The notes beneath the pieces are model-generated. The model did not search any database, had not been told where the DNA came from, and was given only the letters and a program-made list of their open reading frames with translations. Below are positions 6,565 to 12,944 of a stretch of DNA of 14,809 bases, one piece after another (position 1 is the stretch's first letter; each line of letters begins with the position of its first letter). Source of the DNA: DTKY01 sp037440765. GTDB taxonomy: Bacteria > Acidobacteriota > Terriglobia > Bryobacterales > Bryobacteraceae. The stretch covers positions 1-14,809 of the forward strand of contig JBBITL010000091.1 in assembly GCA_037440765.1 (NCBI GenBank), written 5' to 3'. The position numbers and the translations under genes were made by a program.

Positions 6565-8070
6565 TTGTCGCTCGAACAGGAACTGCTGGAGCAGCGTCTC
6601 AGGCGGATCGGCGAGATCCGGGATCTGGGTTTCCGGCCCTACGGGGCGCGGTACGACTATACCCACACGATTCCCCGGATTCTGGCCGACTACGGATCGA
6701 AGACCGCCGAGCAGCTCAGTGACCGGGTGGACGTCAGAATCTGCGGGCGCATCCAGACGCTGCGGCGCATGGGCAAGGCAGGCTTCGCGCATCTGGGCCA
6801 GGACGGCGAGAGACTCCAGGTCTACATCAAGAAGGATGCTCTCCCGCCCAGGGACTTCTCGCTCTACGAATTGCTGGACATCGGCGACATCATAGCTGCC
6901 GAGGGTTACCTGTTCCGCACGCGCACGGGCGAGCTGACGGTGCACGTCGAGCGGCTGGAGTACCTGGCCAAGACACTGCTCTCGATGCCGGAGAAGTGGC
7001 ACGGGCTGGAGGACGTCGAGCTGCGCTACCGGCAGCGCTACCTGGACCTGATCGCGAACCCCGAGGTCCGCAGAGTGTTCGTCACCCGCGGCAGGATCGT
7101 GGCCTCACTCAGGCGGCAGCTTGAGGAGCGCGGGTTCCTCGAGGTCGAGACCCCCATGATGCAGCCCCTCTACGGCGGGGCTGCGGCGCGGCCCTTTGTG
7201 ACCCACCACAACACACTGGACGTGGATCTCTACCTGCGCATCGCGCCGGAGCTGTACCTCAAGCGGCTGGTGGTGGGGGGCATGGAGCGGGTCTATGAGA
7301 TCAACCGGAACTTCCGGAACGAGGGGATCTCCGCGCAGCACAACCCCGAGTTCACCATGCTCGAGTTCTACCAGGCCTACACCGACTACCGCGGGCTGAT
7401 GGACCTCTCCGAACAGCTGCTGCGCCAGACGGCCCTCGACGCGATCGGCTCCACGGTGGCCGTATTCGAGGGCCAGAGCATCGACTTCGGCCAGGTGCGC
7501 CGCCTGAGCCTCCGCGAGGCGGTCATCGAGTACTGGAAGGACGGCCAGCCGCCGACGCTCGACCAGCTCGGCGACGCGGAGTGGCTGAAGTGGAGATCCA
7601 CCAAGGCTACGCCGGGCGAGGCCGTGCTGGATCTGTTCGAGCGGTACGCCGAGGCCGAACTGATCCAGCCCACCATCATCTACGACTACCCGGTGGAAAC
7701 CTCCCCTCTATCCAAGAGCAAGCCGGAGGAGCCGGGCTACGTCGAGCGGTTCGAGATCTACGCCGCCGGCATGGAGATCGGCAACGCCTACACCGAGCTG
7801 AACGATCCGCAGGAGCAGCGGCGGCGCTTCGAGATGCAGTTGCGCATGCGCGAGAAGGGAGACGAGGAGGCGCACCAGATGGACGAGGACTTCCTGCGCG
7901 CGCTGTGCTACGGCATGCCCCCCACGGCGGGCGAAGGCCTCGGCATCGACCGGCTGACCATGGTCCTCACCGGCTCGCGCTCCATCCGCGACGTGATCCT
8001 GTTCCCCTTGCTGCGCCCGGAGGAGCCCATCGGGATCGCCGGGCGCCTGAGGGCCCTCGATGGCTGCTGA
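6565..8070 (+). CDS. lysS: Lysyl-tRNA synthetase, class II
   Basis: Charges tRNA-Lys with lysine using ATP. An N-terminal OB-fold anticodon-binding domain (roughly residues 40-145, RICGRIQTLRRMGKAGFAHL onward) precedes the class II catalytic core. Motif 1 is around GFLEVETPMMQP, motif 2 is FRNEGISAQHNPEFTMLEFY, and motif 3 is GEGLGIDRLTMVL with its essential arginine. LysRS landmarks such as GGAAARPFVTHHN are intact. With the TTG start at 6565 the protein has 501 aa, a normal LysRS length. The frame also contains ATG 6535 (511 aa), but that codon overlaps the -10 box and lacks a Shine-Dalgarno sequence. The 3' end overlaps the permease gene by 11 nt, so the two are probably co-transcribed and translationally coupled. 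The start is less certain than the identity. Confidence 0.95.
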   Translation: MSLEQELLEQRLRRIGEIRDLGFRPYGARYDYTHTIPRILADYGSKTAEQLSDRVDVRICGRIQTLRRMGKAGFAHLGQDGERLQVYIKKDALPPRDFSLYELLDIGDIIAAEGYLFRTRTGELTVHVERLEYLAKTLLSMPEKWHGLEDVELRYRQRYLDLIANPEVRRVFVTRGRIVASLRRQLEERGFLEVETPMMQPLYGGAAARPFVTHHNTLDVDLYLRIAPELYLKRLVVGGMERVYEINRNFRNEGISAQHNPEFTMLEFYQAYTDYRGLMDLSEQLLRQTALDAIGSTVAVFEGQSIDFGQVRRLSLREAVIEYWKDGQPPTLDQLGDAEWLKWRSTKATPGEAVLDLFERYAEAELIQPTIIYDYPVETSPLSKSKPEEPGYVERFEIYAAGMEIGNAYTELNDPQEQRRRFEMQLRMREKGDEEAHQMDEDFLRALCYGMPPTAGEGLGIDRLTMVLTGSRSIRDVILFPLLRPEEPIGIAGRLRALDGC

Positions 8071-9298
8071 GCCGCTGCGACACAGGTTCGAGTTCTTCAT
8101 TGCCCTGCGCTACCTCAAGGCCAAGCGCAAGCAGGCGGTGATCTCGATCATCACGGTGATCTCGGTGGCGGGAGTGGCGGCGGGCGTCATGGCTCTGGTG
8201 GTGGCGCTGGCCATCAACAACGGCTTCCGGAACACGCTTCAGCGCAACCTGCTCGGCGCCACGGCGCACGTCACCATCCTCGAGAAGGAGCCGGGCTACG
8301 GTATCAAAGACTGGGAGGGCCTGACCGGGAAACTGCGCGGCCTTCCGCACGTGACGTCAGCCGCTCCCAGTTTGTACGGCTCGGTCTTCGTGGTCGGGCC
8401 CATGCAGTCGCAGGGGGCTTCCGTGAAAGGGGTCCTGGTGGATTCCGAATTGGGGAGCGAGGGGCTGGGCCGGTACATGAAGGAGGGCTCGCTGGGGGCG
8501 CTTTCCCAGCCGGGGATAGTGCTGGGATCCAAACTCGCGGCAAGAACCGGGCTGCCCCACAACAGCCTGGCCACGGTGATCATTCCGCAGGGCGAACTGA
8601 CGCCTTTGGGCATGGTCCCCACCCGCGAGCGCCTGCGCGTGGCGGGCACCTTCGAGACGGGCTTCTTCGACCTGGACGCGGAGTGGGCCTTCACATCGCT
8701 TGAGACGGCACAGCGGCTGTTCGGCCTGTCAGATGTGGTAAACGCCGTCGAACTGAGAATCGACAGCCTGGACCGGGCGCCCGAAGTGGCCGCCGCAGCC
8801 GAGGCGGTGGCCGGCCCGGAACTTGCCGCCACCACCTGGATGGAGCAGAACCGGCAGACCTTCACGGCCCTGCGCATGGAGAAGATTGTCACCGTCATCA
8901 CCATCGGCCTGATAGAGCTGGTGGCCGCGCTGAACATACTGACCGCGCTGGTGATGATGGTGATGGAAAAGAGCCGGGACATCGCCGTGCTCATGTCCAT
9001 GGGCGCCCGCCGCGAGCAGATCCGCCGGATCTTTCTTTACCAAGGGTTGCTGATCGGCTCGGTGGGCACGGCGCTCGGGCTGGTGGTGGGATACTCGCTC
9101 TGCTTCCTCGCCAACCGGTACCGATGGATTTCGTTGAACGAGGAGGTCTACTCGCTGGGCTTCGTTCCGTTCGAGCCGCGCTGGGTGGACGGCATCTGGA
9201 TCGCCGCCGCCGCCATCCTGGTGAGCTACCTGGCTACCCTGTACCCCTCCCGCAGCGCCACCCGCATCGCTCCGGCCGAGGCGCTGAGATACGAGTAA
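8060..9298 (+). CDS. LolC/LolE-family lipoprotein-releasing ABC permease
   Basis: Inner-membrane permease (412 aa) of the complex that extracts lipoproteins for transfer to the outer membrane. The N-terminus FEFFIALRYLKAKRKQAVIS is typical of LolC/LolE. There are four membrane segments, about 26-51, 275-300, 325-352 and 378-396, in the usual 1+3 arrangement, with a periplasmic MacB_PCD-like domain between the first two. MEKSRDIAVLMSMGARREQI is the FtsX-type coupling-helix region that contacts the ATPase. The ATG lies inside the lysS end, and GAGGG about 6 nt upstream serves as ribosome site. Only one permease is present and the ATPase gene lolD, often adjacent, is absent from the window, so it could act as a LolF-like homodimer with a LolD encoded elsewhere. 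I cannot separate LolC from LolE by eye. Confidence 0.9.
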   Translation: MAAEPLRHRFEFFIALRYLKAKRKQAVISIITVISVAGVAAGVMALVVALAINNGFRNTLQRNLLGATAHVTILEKEPGYGIKDWEGLTGKLRGLPHVTSAAPSLYGSVFVVGPMQSQGASVKGVLVDSELGSEGLGRYMKEGSLGALSQPGIVLGSKLAARTGLPHNSLATVIIPQGELTPLGMVPTRERLRVAGTFETGFFDLDAEWAFTSLETAQRLFGLSDVVNAVELRIDSLDRAPEVAAAAEAVAGPELAATTWMEQNRQTFTALRMEKIVTVITIGLIELVAALNILTALVMMVMEKSRDIAVLMSMGARREQIRRIFLYQGLLIGSVGTALGLVVGYSLCFLANRYRWISLNEEVYSLGFVPFEPRWVDGIWIAAAAILVSYLATLYPSRSATRIAPAEALRYE

Positions 9299-9302
9299 AG
9301 CC

Positions 9303-9824
9303 ATGATTCGAACCGAGGATTGCCTGCGGATTTCCGCCTTGCGCGGAGTTGGCTGTCTTCTGCTGGTGTTGCTGGCGCCGTCCGGCCTGAGGGCGCAAGC
9401 CGGCTCGGTCGACGTGCTGGCGAGCGCAGGGTTCGCTTGTTTCGTGGATGAGAGCTTCTGTGACGTCCCGCATTCTTACGCGGGTGGAGCCGCGCGCCTC
9501 TACTTCACCCGCAACTGGGCCTTCCATCCCGAATTCGTCTACGCGAAAGGCCCCGGGGTGGACCACGACTACCAGCTAATCGCCAACCTGAGCTGGGATT
9601 TCGGGCCCATCCGGAGGGCCCGGCCGTACTACTTCTTCGGCGCCGGCGCCCAGTTCCACAGGGGTCCATACGGTAGAGGCGGCTGGGTGCCGATTTTCGG
9701 CGGCGGCTTCGGGGTCAAGGCCTACGTTTCCAGGAACGTCTACCTGGCCCCGGAGGTCCGCCTGGGCTGGGAGCCGTTCCTGCGGCTCGGGCTGGGCGTC
9801 GGCTACACCTTCGGCCGGAGGTGA
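9303..9824 (+). CDS. Exported beta-barrel-like protein, unknown function
   Basis: I do not recognise a specific family. The protein has 173 aa. Residues 1-33 form a likely Sec signal peptide with hydrophobic core GCLLLVLLAPSG and probable cleavage after LRAQA. The mature part has alternating, aromatic- and glycine-rich strands: GGAARLYFTRNWAFHPEFVY, RPYYFFGAGAQF, FGGGFGVKAYVSRNVYLAPE and LRLGLGVGYTFGRR. This resembles small OmpA/OmpW-like outer-membrane barrels. C-terminal YTFGRR resembles a beta-signal with two extra arginines. Two cysteines in the mature part (FACFVDESFCD) could form a periplasmic disulfide. It begins 4 nt after the permease stop with only a weak ribosome site, so coupling to the upstream gene is likely. 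An outer-membrane location is inference. Confidence 0.72.
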   Translation: MIRTEDCLRISALRGVGCLLLVLLAPSGLRAQAGSVDVLASAGFACFVDESFCDVPHSYAGGAARLYFTRNWAFHPEFVYAKGPGVDHDYQLIANLSWDFGPIRRARPYYFFGAGAQFHRGPYGRGGWVPIFGGGFGVKAYVSRNVYLAPEVRLGWEPFLRLGLGVGYTFGRR

Positions 9825-9922
9825 TGCGCCCCAGTGTGCCGCAGGGAGATTCCGGCTACGCGCAACACGCGCATGGCGATACAAGGCTCGGTTGGAGGGG
9901 TCTCCGACCCGTAGAACGATCG

Positions 9923-9931
9923 TGCTACACT
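9923..9931 (+). promoter_or_regulatory. Extended -10 promoter for the toxin-antitoxin pair
   Basis: TGCTACACT supplies a TGn extension (9923-9925) and TACACT (9926-9931). The predicted start point (about 9937-9938) coincides with the toxin GTG. No strong -35 box is seen. The rest of the 112-nt gap after the barrel gene shows only weak GC-rich dyads. Confidence 0.45.
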
Positions 9932-9936
9932 GATGC

Positions 9937-10230
9937 GTGTGGCAGGTCGTCCTCTCGGAAGCTGCGGTCCGGCAGTTGAAGCGGATACCCAAGGGCAGGC
10001 GGGCGCTGCTCAAGGATGGGATTCGAAGGCACCTTGCGGAGACGGACCCTCTGCAAGGGTCGGGGAGCAAGTTCAGGCTGCGCCGGCCCTCGGCTTTCGC
10101 CGAGTTTGAGCTGAGGATGGACCCTTGGCGGGTACTCTACCGCGTTCGAGGGGCCAGGGTCGAGGTGGTCTTGATCGGTGAGCAGATCGGGAGCAAGCTC
10201 CTGATCGAGGGTGGGGAGTTCGTTCTATGA
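9937..10230 (+). CDS. Type II toxin, RelE/ParE superfamily
   Basis: Toxin candidate of 97 aa. It has the fold landmarks of RelE/ParE proteins: strand 1 WQVVLSEAAVRQLKRIPKG, two helices rich in Arg/Lys, the KFRLRRPSAFAEFELRMD hairpin, WRVLYRV (the usual YRVIY position) and a final strand with VVLIGEQIGSKLLIEGGEF. Family members either cut mRNA at the ribosome (RelE) or poison gyrase (ParE); motifs seen by eye do not decide between them. It precedes its antitoxin, an order found in higBA-like modules and opposite to relBE. Its TGA overlaps the antitoxin ATG by 4 nt. The GTG start has no Shine-Dalgarno sequence but follows a TACACT box by 5 nt, so the message may be leaderless. Confidence 0.85.
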   Translation: MWQVVLSEAAVRQLKRIPKGRRALLKDGIRRHLAETDPLQGSGSKFRLRRPSAFAEFELRMDPWRVLYRVRGARVEVVLIGEQIGSKLLIEGGEFVL

Positions 10231-10463
10231 AGACCGAGAGCCTCCGGGAGGTGAAGAACAACCTCAGCCGGGTGATCGATGGGTTGGCCGGGACGGGTCC
10301 CGTCATCATTACCAAGAGCGGCAAGGCCAGCGCCGTGCTGCTGCCGGTCGATGAGGACACGGATCTCGAGACGCTGCTGCTCTCCTCCAACAGCCGCTTC
10401 TGGTCGCTTTTCGACCGTGCTGCCGGGAGCCGGAAGTGGACGGCCCTCGACGACGCCCCGTAA
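10227..10463 (+). CDS. Antitoxin, Phd/YefM family
   Basis: Antitoxin of 78 aa. The N-terminal part TESLREVKNNLSRVIDGLA followed by PVIITKSGKASAVLLPVDE is the classic Phd/YefM DNA-binding and dimerisation domain. The C-terminal part, with LLLSSNSRFWSLFDRA, would be the segment that wraps the toxin. GGGGAG about 8 nt before the ATG gives a better ribosome site than the toxin has, which should help the antitoxin outpace the toxin. The ATG sits inside the toxin stop codon (ATGA). Phd/YefM antitoxins normally repress their own promoter as toxin-antitoxin complexes. The length is usual and no frame damage is seen, so the module appears intact. Confidence 0.85.
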   Translation: MKTESLREVKNNLSRVIDGLAGTGPVIITKSGKASAVLLPVDEDTDLETLLLSSNSRFWSLFDRAAGSRKWTALDDAP

Positions 10464-10488
10464 ACGGCCGCTGAGGCAACACTCCCCC

Positions 10489-10517
10489 TTGACGCAGCCG
10501 GTTCACGGAGGTAAAGT
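10489..10517 (+). promoter_or_regulatory. Candidate sigma-70 promoter of the isc operon
   Basis: TTGACG (10489-10494), a 17-nt spacer and TAAAGT (10512-10517, 4 of 6 matches) lie upstream of iscR. The predicted start near 10524 falls inside the operator dyad, so a bound repressor would block initiation. TATATA at 10541-10546, six nt before the ATG, is an alternative -10 box but has no good -35. Confidence 0.55.
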
Positions 10518-10520
10518 CGG

Positions 10521-10545
10521 ATATAGGACCGAAAGGGTCCTATAT
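10521..10545. promoter_or_regulatory. IscR type 1-like operator, 25-bp perfect dyad
   Basis: The 10-bp arms ATATAGGACC (10521-10530) and GGTCCTATAT (10536-10545) are perfect complements around GAAAG. The layout ATA-N3-GAC-N7-GTC-N3-TAT over 25 bp equals that of E. coli type 1 IscR sites (ATAnnnGACT-N5-AGTCnnnTAT, also 25 bp). It lies 8 nt before the iscR ATG and over the predicted transcription start, so autoregulation is the natural reading. Confidence 0.72.
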
Positions 10546-10552
10546 AGCCTCC

Positions 10553-11008
10553 ATGCTCCGGCTCAGCAAGAAAGCGGACTACGGCCTGATCGCCATGATG
10601 CATCTGGCGTCGGGCGAGCCGGGCCGCAGCGCCAGCGCCAAGGAGATCGCCGACGCCTGCCGCCTGCCGTTGCCACTGCTCGCCAAGGTGCTGCAAATAC
10701 TGACCCGCGAGGGCTGTCTGGCGGCCGCCCAGGGCACCAACGGGGGCTACAAACTGGCGCGCGCCGCGGGCCGCATCAGCGCACTGGAGGTGATCCGGGC
10801 GATTGACGGCCCGGTTTTCCTGACCTCCTGCTCCACGCGCAACGCCCAATGCTCGCAGACGCCGAACTGCACGGCGCGCGGCCCGCTCGAGAAGATCCGC
10901 GAGGACATCCTGCGGCTGCTTGACGGCATCAGTCTGGAGGAGATGTCGGCGGGAAGCCGGAGCCAGGCGCCGCTGGTGAGACTTTCGGCCGCGAGGACGA
11001 GATCATGA
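10553..11008 (+). CDS. iscR: Rrf2-family Fe-S cluster regulator, IscR-like
   Basis: Transcription regulator of the Rrf2 family, 151 aa, heading the ISC operon. The winged helix-turn-helix (about residues 1-65) includes LSKKADYGLIAMMHLA, a recognition region PLPLLAKVLQILTREG and wing GTNGGYKLAR. A cysteine cluster C93, C100 and C106 in SCSTRNAQCSQTPNC should hold a [2Fe-2S] cluster. In E. coli IscR the spacing is C-x5-C-x5-C with fourth ligand H107; here it is C-x6-C-x5-C, and the matching position is R109, so the fourth ligand may differ. C36 and C55 are extra. In the known model, holo-IscR represses the operon and loses its cluster under iron or sulfur stress. The stop overlaps the iscS start by 4 nt. 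The ATG lacks a Shine-Dalgarno sequence. Confidence 0.9.
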   Translation: MLRLSKKADYGLIAMMHLASGEPGRSASAKEIADACRLPLPLLAKVLQILTREGCLAAAQGTNGGYKLARAAGRISALEVIRAIDGPVFLTSCSTRNAQCSQTPNCTARGPLEKIREDILRLLDGISLEEMSAGSRSQAPLVRLSAARTRS

Positions 11009-12222
11009 AGATTCCGATTTACATGGACTACCACGCCACGACCCCGGTCGATCCGCGCGTGCTCGAGGCCATGCTTCCTTTTTTTAGCGAGCAGTTCGGG
11101 AACGCCGCCAGCCGCAACCACAGTTTCGGGTGGGAGGCGGAACGGGCCGTGGACAGGGCCAGAAACGAGGTTGCCGGGCTGATCGGCGCCACGGCCAAGG
11201 AGATCGTCTTCACCAGCGGGGCGACCGAGTCCAACAACCTGGCCATCAAGGGAGTGGCGGAGATGTATGCCGAGAGAGGCAACCACATCATCACCGCCGC
11301 CACCGAGCACAAGGCGGTTCTGGACACCTGCAAGCGGCTCCAGAAGCACGGCTGCCAGGTTACCATCCTGCCCGTCGGGAAGGACGGGTTGGTCGATCTT
11401 GACCTCCTGCGCCGGTCCATCACCGATAAGACTATTCTTATCAGCATTATGCACGCCAATAACGAGACGGGCGTGCTCCAGCCTTTGCGGGAAATCGGCC
11501 GCCTGGCCAAAGAGCGCGGCGTGCTGTTCCACACGGACGCCACGCAGGCGGTGGGCAAGGTTCCGGTGAACGTGATCGAAGACAACATCGACCTTCTGTC
11601 GATCAGCGCGCACAAGATGTATGGTCCCAAGGGCGTGGGCGCCCTTTACGTGCGGCGCAAGGACCCCCGCGTGCAGCTTACCGCGCAGATGGACGGCGGC
11701 GGCCACGAACGCGGCATGCGCAGCGGGACGCTGAACGTAACCGGCATTGTGGGGCTGGGCGCCGCCTGCGCCGTGTGCCGCCAGCAGATGCCGTCGGAAC
11801 CGGTGCGGCTGGCAGGGTTGCGCGACCGGCTGAGGGCGCAGCTGGAAGCCGGGCTCGACGACGTGCGCGTGAACGGCTCCATGGAGCACCGGCTGCCCAA
11901 CAACCTGAACATGAGCTTCGCCTATGTGGAAGGCGAGTCGCTGTTGATGGGGATCAAGGACGTGGCGGTGTCGAGCGGTTCGGCCTGCACCTCGGCTACC
12001 CTGGAGCCGAGCTACGTGCTGAAGGCGATGGGGATAAGCGACGAACTGGCGCATACCTCCATCCGTTTCGGCCTGGGGCGATTCAACACCGAGGAGGAAG
12101 TGGACTACGTGGCCGCGCGTGTCATGGAGACGGTCAAGAAGCTGCGGGAGCTGTCGCCGCTGTATGAGATGGCCCGCGCCGGCGTGGATCTGAAGTCCAT
12201 CACCTGGCATACGGAGCGCTGA
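11005..12222 (+). CDS. iscS: Cysteine desulfurase
   Basis: PLP-dependent homodimeric enzyme that turns L-cysteine into alanine and an enzyme persulfide for Fe-S assembly. At 405 aa it matches group I IscS (E. coli 404). Schiff-base lysine K204 is in SISAHKMYGPKGVG, H101 in AATEHKAVLD stacks on the cofactor, D178 is in FHTDATQAVGK, and the catalytic C328 is in the mobile loop VAVSSGSACTSATLEPSYVL, as long as in other group I enzymes. The C-terminal tail SPLYEMARAGVDLKSI matches the IscU-binding tail of E. coli IscS, so it should serve IscU. The ATG overlaps iscR by 4 nt and iscU follows with no gap. Early in the gene a small hairpin precedes seven T residues. An AT-rich dyad lies at 11425-11442. 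Confidence 0.97.
   Translation: MKIPIYMDYHATTPVDPRVLEAMLPFFSEQFGNAASRNHSFGWEAERAVDRARNEVAGLIGATAKEIVFTSGATESNNLAIKGVAEMYAERGNHIITAATEHKAVLDTCKRLQKHGCQVTILPVGKDGLVDLDLLRRSITDKTILISIMHANNETGVLQPLREIGRLAKERGVLFHTDATQAVGKVPVNVIEDNIDLLSISAHKMYGPKGVGALYVRRKDPRVQLTAQMDGGGHERGMRSGTLNVTGIVGLGAACAVCRQQMPSEPVRLAGLRDRLRAQLEAGLDDVRVNGSMEHRLPNNLNMSFAYVEGESLLMGIKDVAVSSGSACTSATLEPSYVLKAMGISDELAHTSIRFGLGRFNTEEEVDYVAARVMETVKKLRELSPLYEMARAGVDLKSITWHTER
11065..11085 (+). terminator. Terminator-like hairpin plus T7 inside iscS
   Basis: GAGGC (11065-11069) and GCTTC (11073-11077) form a 5-bp stem with one G-T wobble and a 3-nt loop. One C and seven T (11079-11085) follow. The stem is short, and the bases encode a family-conserved segment (MLPFFSEQFG), so the resemblance may be incidental. 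Confidence 0.25.
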
Positions 12223-12624
12223 ATGTCATACTCGGAGAAGGTCCTGGACCATTACAACAACCCCCGCAACGTGGGTTCGCTCGACAAGAGCGACCCGACG
12301 GTGGGGACCGGCATGGTGGGCGCGCCGGAGTGCGGCGACGTCATGAAGCTGCAACTGAAGGTGAACCCGGAGACCGGAGTCATCGAGGACGCCCGTTTCA
12401 AAACCTTCGGCTGCGGCAGCGCCATCGCCAGTTCATCGCTGGCCACCGAGTGGGTGAAGGGGCGGACGCTCGACCAGGCTCTCGCCATCAAGAACACCGA
12501 GATAGTCAGCGAGTTGAGCCTGCCTCCGGTGAAGATACACTGCTCGGTGCTGGCTGAGGACGCCATCAAGGCGGCCATCAACGACTACCGGAAGAAACAG
12601 GCCGTCGAGGGAGACGCAAAATGA
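12223..12624 (+). CDS. iscU: Fe-S cluster assembly scaffold
   Basis: Scaffold on which IscS-derived sulfur and iron are assembled into [2Fe-2S] clusters. At 133 aa it is slightly longer than E. coli IscU (128). Conserved cluster ligands are C37 (APECGDV), D39, C64 (FGCGSAIASS) and C107 with H106 (KIHCS). The chaperone recognition motif LPPVK is intact at 100-104, which matches the hscB and hscA genes in the same operon. The N-terminus SYSEKVLDHYNNPRNVGSLD is typical. The ATG follows the iscS TGA directly with no gap, so translation is probably coupled. The lysine-rich tail is charged and variable in the family. This is IscU of the ISC type: it lacks the roughly 20-residue insertion found in SufU proteins. 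Confidence 0.97.
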   Translation: MSYSEKVLDHYNNPRNVGSLDKSDPTVGTGMVGAPECGDVMKLQLKVNPETGVIEDARFKTFGCGSAIASSSLATEWVKGRTLDQALAIKNTEIVSELSLPPVKIHCSVLAEDAIKAAINDYRKKQAVEGDAK

Positions 12625-12944
12625 TTCAGGTGACGCCCAAAGCGGTGGATCGAATCCGCCAGGTGCTCCTCCGGCAGGGAGTGGAGGGCGGCGGCTTACG
12701 CCTGGGCGTGCAGGGCGGAGGCTGCTCGGGGCTGAGCTACCTGATACGGTTCGAGCCCAAGGCGCGGCCTTCGGATCAGGTCTACGACTTTGGCGGGGTG
12801 ACGGTGTTCGTCGATCCCAAGAGCATGCTGTACCTGGACGGGATGACGCTCGACTACAAGGAGTCGCTCATGGAGTCCGGCTTCGTGTTCGAGAATCCCA
12901 ACGCCAAGCAGAGCTGCGGCTGCGGCACTTCCTTCACCGCCTGA
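12621..12944 (+). CDS. iscA: A-type Fe-S carrier, IscA/HesB family
   Basis: Carries Fe-S clusters from the scaffold to client apoproteins and helps make [4Fe-4S] clusters. At 107 aa it equals E. coli IscA in length. The three conserved cysteines are C35 (GGGCSGLSY) and C99/C101 in the C-terminal SCGCGTSFTA. The N-terminal helix IQVTPKAVDRIRQVL and the FVDPKSMLYLDGMTLDY segment are typical of the family. Overlap with iscU is 4 nt (ATGA) and with hscB 1 nt. I call it IscA from its position in an isc operon; by sequence alone it could equally be ErpA or SufA, which share these motifs. Confidence 0.92.
   Translation: MIQVTPKAVDRIRQVLLRQGVEGGGLRLGVQGGGCSGLSYLIRFEPKARPSDQVYDFGGVTVFVDPKSMLYLDGMTLDYKESLMESGFVFENPNAKQSCGCGTSFTA

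Noticed and set aside
6523..7002. N-terminal extension of the minus-strand glycosyltransferase frame to 415 aa
   Set aside because: These codons are the antisense shadow of lysS; the conserved glycosyltransferase fold begins right after TTG 6522.
9825..9922. Terminator after the barrel-like gene
   Set aside because: Only short GC dyads such as GCGC-AACAC-GCGC with no T tract; too weak to call.
10507..10512. GGAGGT as a Shine-Dalgarno for an upstream iscR start
   Set aside because: No ATG, GTG or TTG follows at usable distance in frame; it lies in the promoter spacer and is probably upstream of the transcript.
10279..10806. 175-aa plus-strand frame across the antitoxin and iscR
   Set aside because: Alternative frame of the antitoxin, promoter and iscR; composition is not protein-like and it ignores the operator region.
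10747..12210. 487-aa minus-strand frame
   Set aside because: Antisense shadow of iscS and the iscR end; His/Gln-rich with no recognisable motif.
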